Below are positions 1 to 5,980 of a stretch of 16,332 nt of DNA, piece by piece. Origin of the DNA: Actinomycetes bacterium (GTDB lineage: Bacteria > Actinomycetota > Actinomycetes > S36-B12 > UBA10799). Below the pieces are notes generated by a model. The model was not told the DNA's origin. It was given only the letters and a program-made list of their open reading frames with translations, and searched no databases. The first letter of the stretch is position 1. Each line of letters begins with the position of its first letter. Where the stretch lies: positions 1-16,332 of the forward strand of contig JAKOZM010000555.1 in assembly GCA_029779995.1 (NCBI GenBank). The letters are read 5' to 3'. Position numbers and translations under genes: made by a program.

Positions 1-323
1 ACGGCGTCGTGCTCATCGACCAGACGGGCGTGGACCCGGCGGGCCGTGTGTCGCTGCTTCCTCGGCGCGTCCAGATCGGCGACGAGCATCGCGTCCACAG
101 CGTCGACGTACGGGCCGAGCTTCGGCGCGACCCGGGTCGGGGTCTTCCGACCTGGCGGTTCCGCCGACGCCAACGCCTGCCGCACCGTTCGTCGGTGCAC
201 CCCATGACGGCGCGCGAGCTCCCGGATCGAGAACTCCTCAACCCGGGCATCCCGACGGATCGCCGCGAACAACTCCACCCGAGACCCCGTCCCGGACACC
301 ACCACCGATGCGTTCGTCGCCAT
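1..323 (-). CDS. istA: IstA-type IS21 transposase, N-terminal fragment (runs off the edge)
   Basis: The ATG is at 323 on the minus strand, and 107 codons remain before the edge. IstA is the DDE transposase that, with the ATPase helper IstB, moves IS21-family elements. Visible features are an N-terminal helix-turn-helix region (SIRELARRH, then HRRTVRQAL, about residues 32-52) and the family hallmark RKQRHTARR near residues 88-96, just ahead of the missing catalytic core. The catalytic Asp/Glu residues are not in the window. The copy at 16010-16332 encodes the same stretch with a few substitutions, including at residues 25-45. It is cut by the end of the sequence, with no sign of a mutation. 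The family call is firm; completeness outside the window is unknown. Confidence 0.85.
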   Translation of the reverse strand, partial: MATNASVVVSGTGSRVELFAAIRRDARVEEFSIRELARRHGVHRRTVRQALASAEPPGRKTPTRVAPKLGPYVDAVDAMLVADLDAPRKQRHTARRVHARLVDEHDA

Positions 324-342
324 GACGCTCACGCTGGCGCGG

Positions 343-433
343 GGTGGGGCCAGATCAGACCGTCACACCACCCGACACGCCGACCAGGTGGGGCCACCCC
401 AAGCCGTCATGGTGGGGCCAACTCAGGCTGTCA
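343..433 (-). repeat. Three 23-bp terminal transposase-binding repeats of the left IS21 arm
   Basis: Three copies lie at 343-365, 387-409 and 411-433. On the minus strand each starts TGACRG and ends in GGCCCCACC or a one-base variant. Multiple terminal repeats of this kind are typical IstA-binding sites in the IS21 family. The outermost repeat ends at 433 and sets the element boundary. Confidence 0.75.
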
Positions 434-1156
434 GAACCACTGGACAGCACCGTGCGGCCGCGCATCGCCGAGGGCGCCGTACCTCAGCCCAACGCGAACG
501 AGGTTCTGCCAGCACAAGTGCGCCTCTCCCGCCGCGAGGGGCTTGCCCGAATCGCGCGCAGCATGACGAGCATGCACCACAGCTTTGACCGGCTTCTTTC
601 GAGGGGCGCTCGTTCGAAATGCATGCTTGGCTCAGGGACCATTTCCTCCCCAGGGACGGCACATCTCTCAAGGTGGTCGCGTCGATCCTCGGGCTCACTT
701 GGGCCGTGGACGATGCCAGGCGGTGCCGCATCCCAAGGTCAAGATCGACCTCGCCCGCGGTGCCGGCGGGTGCGGTGGCAGTGGAGTGGCTCGCCGTCCA
801 ACGAGTCCGAGGTCGTCGTCCAGGCCGCGATCAGGGACGGCCTACTGCATGCCTCCCCGCGGAGCCGCGAGCCAATCAGTCCCAGTTGGCTGTGACGCTT
901 GAGGAAGGTGACCCGACTGGCCAGTTCCGCCACTGCGCGGCTGTAACCGAGCCGAGTTCGTTGGCGGTCCCGTGGTCGGTCACAATCTCGAACCGGCCCG
1001 GCGTGAAGGTGCCGTCCGCAGTGCCTGTTCGACTCCGCAGTCCCTCACTTCCCCTCGCTCGCAACCCAGTGGCGCAAAACGGCCCTGCCTCAACGGAGCG
1101 ACCACGGTGGCAAGTTCGATTCCGCTAGTGTGTCTCTGACTCGATCAACACGGCCC
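434..1156. other. Gene-poor stretch between the IS21 arm and the first operon
   Basis: I see no intact gene in these ~720 nt. The open frames overlap one another on both strands, have no convincing ribosome binding site and do not resemble known families, apart from a short broken nuclease-like remnant at 601-735. No tRNA, clear promoter or terminator was found. It looks like decayed DNA left by insertions. The promoter of the forward operon should lie near its right end, but I could not point to convincing -35 and -10 boxes. Confidence 0.5.
601..735 (+). pseudogene. Possible remnant of a RecB-like nuclease (TM0106-type), frameshifted
   Basis: The frame starting at 601 reads WLRDHFLPRDGTSLKVVAS and then LGLTWAVDDA. 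Shifting one base there continues with GGAASQ. The resulting pattern (GTSLKVVA, a short spacer, W-x-x-DDA, GGAAS) resembles the C-terminal RNase-H-like part of TM0106-type putative RecB nucleases as I remember them. There is a stop just upstream and the similarity is lost downstream. If the assignment is right, this is a ~45-codon scrap of a broken gene unrelated to the neighbouring operon. The match is from memory of the family pattern only. Confidence 0.35.
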
Positions 1157-1161
1157 GGAGG
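1157..1161 (+). promoter_or_regulatory. GGAGG ribosome binding site fixing the TTG start at 1167
   Basis: A perfect GGAGG sits 5 nt before TTG 1167. The next in-frame candidate, GTG 1182, would be 20 nt away, so the TTG start is preferred. It also gives the usual short lead-in to the kinase phosphate-binding loop. Confidence 0.7.
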
Positions 1162-1166
1162 TCACG

Positions 1167-2123
1167 TTGCAGGAACTCCTCGTGGCTGGGATCGACATCG
1201 GCGGCACGAAGACCTGCGGCCTCCTCTACTCACCTCAGCGTGGCGTCCTCATTAGTCGAACCATTGCCTCTTGGCGGCTAATGTCGCCAGACGATGCCGC
1301 GCGTGCCGTCGACCGGGTCGTGCACGGACTTCTGGACGACGCGGGCTTGTCGGCGTCGCAGTTACTCGCCGTTGGTATTGGCCTACCCGGACTCATCTCG
1401 CCAGAGCGTACGTTCCTCGACTCGATCATTCTGCCTACGTGGAAGGACGTCGACTTCGGAACAGTCGCCACCGCGGTGCTGGGGGTCCCCACCCTTGTCG
1501 ACAACGATGCCACGATGGCCGCCCTGGGTCACTACTACTCCACGCCAGAAGGGCAGCGTCCGGGGACACTCCTCTGCTTCACCCTCGGAACAGGTGTCGG
1601 CGGTTCAATCCTCATGGATGGCGTGCCGATGCGAGGACCTGATGGCACCGCTGGGCAACTGGGCCACATCATCGTCAAGCCAGCGGGTGATACGTGTGAG
1701 TGCGGCCTCCACGGGTGCGTAAACGCATACGCCTCCGGCACCGCGATCACACGGCGCTATAACATCCTAAGAAGATCTGCGGAACCAGCCATCGATGGTC
1801 GCGAAGTCGCCGCGGCGATGCTTAGGGGGGAACCACAAGCCGTGAAGGTATTTGCCGAGGCGGAATCGGCCATTGCCATTGCCATCAGGAGCTTGATAAA
1901 TATACTCAATCCTGACGAGATTGCACTCGGCGGCGGAGTTGCGCAACTCGGAATGCCATTCTTGACCCGAATACAACAGCGCATAGGGTCAGCGGGATTC
2001 TCGCAGCCGACTCAAAGAGCCCGGCTTACACAGGTGGCACACGGGACGCTCGCCGGTGCGTATGGATCCGCGTTGGCGTCGCTACAGGTTCACCTGGCCG
2101 GACAACAGGGTGCCGCAGTATGA
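1167..2123 (+). CDS. ROK-family kinase, probable cyclitol/sugar kinase with altered substrate residues
   Basis: A 318-aa cytosolic ROK kinase; the family transfers phosphate from ATP to a sugar hydroxyl. Visible motifs are the phosphate loop DIGGTK (10-15), the catalytic aspartate in VDNDA (D114), the second phosphate motif GTGVGG (141-146), and the zinc site C177-x-C179-G-x-x-G-C184. Two residues that normally hold the sugar are changed: the ExGH motif reads GQLGH (163-167, Glu to Gln), and the Glu after the zinc site (GCxE) is Asn186. This argues against ordinary glucokinase and for a different ligand, such as a cyclitol without an anomeric hydroxyl. The C7-cyclitol kinases AcbM and ValC are, as I recall, of this fold. 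It is the first gene of the forward operon, 18 nt before the phosphatase. The family is certain and the substrate is inferred. Confidence 0.85.
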   Translation: MQELLVAGIDIGGTKTCGLLYSPQRGVLISRTIASWRLMSPDDAARAVDRVVHGLLDDAGLSASQLLAVGIGLPGLISPERTFLDSIILPTWKDVDFGTVATAVLGVPTLVDNDATMAALGHYYSTPEGQRPGTLLCFTLGTGVGGSILMDGVPMRGPDGTAGQLGHIIVKPAGDTCECGLHGCVNAYASGTAITRRYNILRRSAEPAIDGREVAAAMLRGEPQAVKVFAEAESAIAIAIRSLINILNPDEIALGGGVAQLGMPFLTRIQQRIGSAGFSQPTQRARLTQVAHGTLAGAYGSALASLQVHLAGQQGAAV

Positions 2124-2141
2124 ACGCAAGGGAGCGATACT

Positions 2142-3065
2142 GTGCCTGAAGATGCAATGGAATGGCTCAAGGCGATACTTGCACCGGACGCTGGACCTTT
2201 GGTTTGGCTTACGGACTTGGATGACACGTTGATAGATACCAAAGCGATGCACGCGGAGGCCGCCCAAGCACTCCTCCCAATTCTGAAGAGCTACATGGCA
2301 CGACCTCAGGCCGAGACCTTGGTGGCAAGGTTCAAGGACGTGTTCGACGATCTACTGATGGCACATCAGGGTTCGAGCGACTCCGGAAACAGCCCGCAGA
2401 CCGACCTCGAAAATCGCGTGGAGGCGTGTCAAACCGATATCAAGAAGAAATGGGGTGTGACCAAGCCCTTTAGTCGCGAGGTGCTGCTCTGGCTCGCCGC
2501 TCAGGACTGCGATGTATACCTGTCCGCCGATCAGATAGCAAATGCAGGCGAAGCCTACTGGCAACACATGACTGACCACCCAATGGTATTCGACGACGCC
2601 GCACCCCTTTTCGATGCAGTAAAGGAGCGCACTGGTTACAAGCCCTTCCTCATGACAGCCAGCGATGCGCGTTTTACTCTGAGTCGGCCCGGCCAGTTCT
2701 CATATGACCCAGCCAAGTCAAGGGAATTCAAGAGTAGGCGGGTTCGGGCGCTCGAACGGGAGGGGTTGTCCTGCGAAGAGGTGTTCATAGGCGATCCTGT
2801 CGACAAGCCGGACCCTGAATACTTCTCAACGATATTTCGCGCGATCGAAATGAGACGCGAGGCTGCCCCGACCAGTCGAATCATCGTAGTGGGGGACTCG
2901 CTTCACGGGGACATCGCCACTCCGCTCGCAATCAACAATGAAGTCATTGGGATTCATTGCAAACGGGGAGTCGCGACGCCGCAAAGATTGAACGATCGAT
3001 CGATGGTCGTCGGATCCTTGGGTGAATTGTCAACGGCGCTACGTTATCGAAGGAATGATCTGTGA
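2142..3065 (+). CDS. HAD-superfamily phosphatase
   Basis: A 307-aa soluble HAD hydrolase, a family that removes phosphate through an aspartyl-phosphate intermediate. Motif I is DLDDT (25-29, nucleophile D25 and acid/base D27). Motif II is LMTASD (170-175). The motif III lysine is probably K222 in DKPDPEYF. Motif IV is GDSLHGDI (251-258). The ~145 residues between motifs I and II form a cap domain, which in this superfamily sets substrate choice. The GTG start at 2142 follows AAGGGAG (2128-2134) by 7 nt. Its stop overlaps the next start by 4 nt (GTGA), so the two are likely translated together. In this setting it may remove phosphate from a cyclitol or sugar phosphate, a role proposed for HAD-type proteins of acarbose/validamycin-like clusters. 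The substrate cannot be read from the sequence. Confidence 0.85.
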   Translation: MPEDAMEWLKAILAPDAGPLVWLTDLDDTLIDTKAMHAEAAQALLPILKSYMARPQAETLVARFKDVFDDLLMAHQGSSDSGNSPQTDLENRVEACQTDIKKKWGVTKPFSREVLLWLAAQDCDVYLSADQIANAGEAYWQHMTDHPMVFDDAAPLFDAVKERTGYKPFLMTASDARFTLSRPGQFSYDPAKSREFKSRRVRALEREGLSCEEVFIGDPVDKPDPEYFSTIFRAIEMRREAAPTSRIIVVGDSLHGDIATPLAINNEVIGIHCKRGVATPQRLNDRSMVVGSLGELSTALRYRRNDL

Positions 3066-4054
3066 GGGTCGCAGTAATCGTTGATGACCTCGATGCAACA
3101 AGACGGAGGCGCTGCTTCTGGGTAGAGAAGCTGCGCTCATGGCCCGACGTTAGCGTAGAGATGATAAGTCTCCTGAAGAAGATGGAGGAGCGCCACTTCT
3201 TCAACATATACGAATATGATGTAGTCATCTTCAATTGGTGCGTTCTCGATGGCGCCTTGATGTATGCTTCCGATCGCGTTCAGGCAATCGTTGACTTCTA
3301 TGATGACCACTTTGCCCAGTTCGTGCGAAAAGGGGGTGTCATCGTAATGGAGAATCAGCCGAAGCGCTGGCGACCCGTGCAGCGCGCGTACGACATCCTC
3401 TTTAAAGGACAGATGCAGGTGATGTCTCGGGAGACGTATTCCTTCGGATCCACTGTCGTCGTGAATAGCCGCCTAAAAGGCCATCCGCTCATCTCCAGTT
3501 TCCCCACCAAGATCCACTCTGCGTACACACAGGATCCTGCGGAGTCTTGGTTTCCACCGGACTCAACGAGCACCAAGTCCATTGAAGAGCTGAACCCCAC
3601 GAAATTGTATTCGGGGGCTTTTGAGAGTTGGTCTTCGAGCTGGCTGCCCCTCCTGTACACCGATGATGGGGAACACCCGGTCATGCTGGTCAAGACCGAA
3701 GGACTAGGGCTCTGGATCGTGACAACCATGTTCCTCGCGTCGTCTAACGTTCATGACCTAATCGAGTCTGTCGTCCTCGGAAGCTTGCGGCACATCGTGG
3801 CCATCAGGGCCTTTCACGAGCGCCAACGCCGCCGCGTGCAGATGAACACCGTCGCGGCCATTGGCCTTGTGATCGCGATCGCCGTGGGATTCTTCATCCT
3901 GCTTCGCTCTGGGATTCCCACCCAGAACGTACCCTACGGAGACACTTGGGCGGGGAATGTAGTTGTCAGCATATTGCTGGCAATTATGGTCAGCGGACTC
4001 ACTTTCCTTCGGCAGGTCTTCCGGCACATGTGGCGTACGATTCGAAATCGTTAG
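3062..4054 (+). CDS. Unknown membrane-anchored protein with a glutamine-amidotransferase-like N-terminal half
   Basis: 330 aa, not recognised as a named family. Residues 1-240 look like a soluble alpha/beta domain. It opens with a hydrophobic strand (MRVAVIVDD), has a second strand ending VVIFNW (54-59), and then KGGVIVMENQ (90-99). This layout resembles ThuA/class-I glutamine-amidotransferase-like flavodoxin folds, but no catalytic Cys-His-Glu triad is evident. Two hydrophobic helices follow (about 263-281 and 299-315), with a basic tail (RHMWRTIRNR), so the large domain and the C-terminus are probably both cytoplasmic. The GTG start overlaps the phosphatase stop (GTGA), and the SDR gene begins 8 nt after its TAG, so it belongs to the operon. 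It might be a membrane scaffold, sensor or transport partner. Base composition is more AT-rich than in the flanking transposons. Confidence 0.6.
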   Translation: MRVAVIVDDLDATRRRRCFWVEKLRSWPDVSVEMISLLKKMEERHFFNIYEYDVVIFNWCVLDGALMYASDRVQAIVDFYDDHFAQFVRKGGVIVMENQPKRWRPVQRAYDILFKGQMQVMSRETYSFGSTVVVNSRLKGHPLISSFPTKIHSAYTQDPAESWFPPDSTSTKSIEELNPTKLYSGAFESWSSSWLPLLYTDDGEHPVMLVKTEGLGLWIVTTMFLASSNVHDLIESVVLGSLRHIVAIRAFHERQRRRVQMNTVAAIGLVIAIAVGFFILLRSGIPTQNVPYGDTWAGNVVVSILLAIMVSGLTFLRQVFRHMWRTIRNR

Positions 4055-4062
4055 CTGTGACG

Positions 4063-4857
4063 ATGAGCGGATCGATGGCAGGACGGGTTGTAGCGCTGAC
4101 TGGTGGGTCTGGTGCGATCGGTCGCGAAATTGCTCGCCGAGTGGTTGCCGAGGGAGGGCATGTCGCAGTTGGGTATCACAGCAACCGAGACGCTGCAGAG
4201 TCTCTTGTGGAGGAACTTGCTCCCCAGGGCGAGGGGAGTGTCGCGCTGTACGTCGACGTTCGCAGTAAAGACTCCGTTGATGCATTTGTGCAGGGCATCG
4301 TTGCCCGCTTAGGCGCACCCGACTGTCTCATAAACAATGCTGGCGTTGCTCGATTCCGTCCAACAACGCAGCTTTCAGAGGCAGATTGGGACACAGTTCT
4401 TGACACGAATGTTAAAGGGCCGTTCCTCTGCTCGCAAGCGGTGCTTCCCCTGATGATGGAATCACGAATGGGGGACATCGTGAACATCTCCTCGATCGCA
4501 GGGTCAATCGGATCCTTCGAGGGACTCGCTTACGCTGCCTCTAAGGCGGCTCTTGATCAGCTGACACATTCCTTGGCGCTCGAGTACGGACAGTACAATA
4601 TTCGTGTCAATGGCGTTGCGCCTGGCAGGATTGCCACGCCGTTCCGGCGCCAATCTGCGGGCGTGTATTTCGATGCCATGCTTGCACAAACTCCACTGGG
4701 ACGGCTTGGGAGTCCGATGGAGGTTGCTGACGCCGCGGTTTACATGGCGTCTAGGTCTTGCCCGTTCATAACAGGTCAGACCCTCACCGTGTCAGGCGGC
4801 TTGGCTACGGTCTGGCTTGAGCCAGTTGTGCCAGACCCCACTTCGAAACTCCGCTGA
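4063..4857 (+). CDS. Short-chain dehydrogenase/reductase (SDR)
   Basis: 264 aa, classical SDR length; such enzymes oxidise or reduce a hydroxyl/keto group with NAD(P). It shows the cofactor loop TGGSGAIG (13-20), D65 (YVDV), NNAG (91-94), N115, catalytic Ser143/144 in NISS, and Tyr157-x3-Lys161 (YAASK). The residues after strand 2 (HSNRD) include an arginine, which may favour NADPH. Start choice is open: GTG 4057, ATG 4063 and ATG 4075 are all in frame and none has a strong ribosome binding site. ATG 4063 is 8 nt past the preceding stop and gives a normal lead-in. It is last in the forward operon and ends 10 nt from the stop of the opposing dehydrogenase. In acarbose-type pathways an SDR (AcbN) acts on a cyclitol phosphate, so a similar role is a reasonable inference; fatty-acid FabG is less likely given the neighbours. 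Confidence 0.88.
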   Translation: MSGSMAGRVVALTGGSGAIGREIARRVVAEGGHVAVGYHSNRDAAESLVEELAPQGEGSVALYVDVRSKDSVDAFVQGIVARLGAPDCLINNAGVARFRPTTQLSEADWDTVLDTNVKGPFLCSQAVLPLMMESRMGDIVNISSIAGSIGSFEGLAYAASKAALDQLTHSLALEYGQYNIRVNGVAPGRIATPFRRQSAGVYFDAMLAQTPLGRLGSPMEVADAAVYMASRSCPFITGQTLTVSGGLATVWLEPVVPDPTSKLR

Positions 4858-4867
4858 TTCTGGCAAC

Positions 4868-5980
4868 TCACCAGTTCGCTTGCAGTCCCATGCTGACGAC
4901 CACCTTCCGATACGGCGCATGGGAAGGCTCTTGCCGGGCTACCAAGAGCCCCTCGATCACATCGCGCAGGTCGACGAACGGCACAATGTCAGTAACAAGG
5001 CGTTCAAATGCGTCTGGATGAGCGGCCATGAGGGTCAAGGCGCGTTCAATATGCCTTGCGCCAGTCCCGCGGTGCCCGGTCAGGAAGAGCGGCCGTCCAT
5101 CAGCCGCCATGAACGCTTGGACGACCGCGTTTGGCGACGTGCCACAGACGTTCTGCCGTCGGAGCTGATGCGGCGAAAGCCCCGGGACCATCCTGACGGC
5201 GTCCTCCGACTCATACCCGGTAACCAGATCGATGACAGTGCTCGGTGGGGAATGCCCGCAGACGGTCTCGAGCGTGACGAGACGTGCTGATCGTGGAACA
5301 CAAACTGCCACGGCGTCCGGCGCGAAGTCGCGGATCGCGGCGCTCAAGGCCTCTGGCGTAAGGACTACCACTCCATCGTGAGCTTGACCCAACTCGAGAG
5401 CCCGAGAGATTCGCCTATCGGACACATCGACTATTCCGATCCGCGCGCCGCTTACCAGCTGTGCGGTCGTTGCGATCGCAGTCCCAATCGCTCCAGCCCC
5501 AATGACCAAGATGCGGCGGCCCTCACCGCGGCCAGCGGTGAGGCACTCTAAGGCATAGAGTGCGACACCAATTGGCTCCGCGAGCGCAGCCAAGTGCACT
5601 GGAACCGCAGCCCTGACGGAAATCAGACGGTCAGGCCCCCAGTCAATGGGGAAGTTGACAAGAGTTCGCAGCATCCCGGGTGTGGAGTGCCCGACGATCT
5701 CGTCTTGTGCCATCGGGTTCACTGGGTTGACCACGTACAGCCCCCCAGGCCCCACCTGCCCCTGGTCGCGGTCCAGGGATCTCCGGATTACCGCCTCATG
5801 TCCAAGGATCCTTGCCGCGTCAGTCCGTGCGCCGGCCAATATGTCGAGGTCTGTTCCGCAGATCCCAACAAACTCAGGCCGATACTCCGCCGTATCGGGA
5901 CCTCGACCCGCGTAGGGAGGCTGTTCGAGCGTTACTCGCCGGAGGGAACCAGCGGTAAGGGTCCAGCCGAAGTCCTTCAC
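4868..5980 (-). CDS. Medium-chain (zinc alcohol dehydrogenase-like) dehydrogenase
   Basis: 370 aa of the MDR/alcohol dehydrogenase superfamily. The GroES-like part carries the catalytic-zinc pattern C41-G-T-D (C41), GHE (60-62) and E135 in LAEPIGV. The nucleotide fold has GAGAIG (161-166), followed by an acidic residue in IVDVS that suggests NAD. The four-cysteine structural zinc lobe is absent; the corresponding region runs through residues 80-105 without cysteines. The start is GTG 5980, which overlaps the upstream fusion's TGA as GTGA; a TTG 3 nt earlier is possible but lacks that coupling. It is the last gene of the reverse operon. The acarbose cluster has a comparable dehydrogenase (AcbL) beside its cyclase and kinase, so oxidation or reduction of a cyclitol ring carbon is the likely role. 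Sugar-alcohol dehydrogenase activity remains possible. Confidence 0.82.
   Translation of the reverse strand: MKDFGWTLTAGSLRRVTLEQPPYAGRGPDTAEYRPEFVGICGTDLDILAGARTDAARILGHEAVIRRSLDRDQGQVGPGGLYVVNPVNPMAQDEIVGHSTPGMLRTLVNFPIDWGPDRLISVRAAVPVHLAALAEPIGVALYALECLTAGRGEGRRILVIGAGAIGTAIATTAQLVSGARIGIVDVSDRRISRALELGQAHDGVVVLTPEALSAAIRDFAPDAVAVCVPRSARLVTLETVCGHSPPSTVIDLVTGYESEDAVRMVPGLSPHQLRRQNVCGTSPNAVVQAFMAADGRPLFLTGHRGTGARHIERALTLMAAHPDAFERLVTDIVPFVDLRDVIEGLLVARQEPSHAPYRKVVVSMGLQANW

Larger units (their letters stand above)
1..433 (-). mobile_element. IS21-family insertion sequence, left arm (partial, inverted copy of 15900-16332)
   Basis: This is the terminal region plus the first third of the istA gene of an IS21-type element, reading off the left edge. 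It is the reverse complement of 15900-16332. By eye there are about 11 mismatches, all in the inner half; the outer ~205 nt are identical. The inner boundary is placed at 433, where the first of three 23-bp terminal repeats ends (TGACAG on the minus strand). The substitutions show that these are two real copies and not one segment duplicated by the assembler. The rest of istA and all of istB lie outside the window. Confidence 0.85.

Noticed and set aside
1..566. 185-codon plus-strand frame at the left edge
   Set aside because: It is the complement of istA and its repeats. The same antisense frame appears at the right arm, and the minus-strand IstA motif is clear.
1080..1156. Sigma70-like promoter for the forward operon
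   Set aside because: TAGTGT near 1125 resembles a -10 box, but no -35 box stands at a proper distance, so I do not list it.
1167..2123. Calling the first kinase a glucokinase
   Set aside because: Two glucose-contact Glu residues are replaced by Gln and Asn, so a glucose specificity is not supported.
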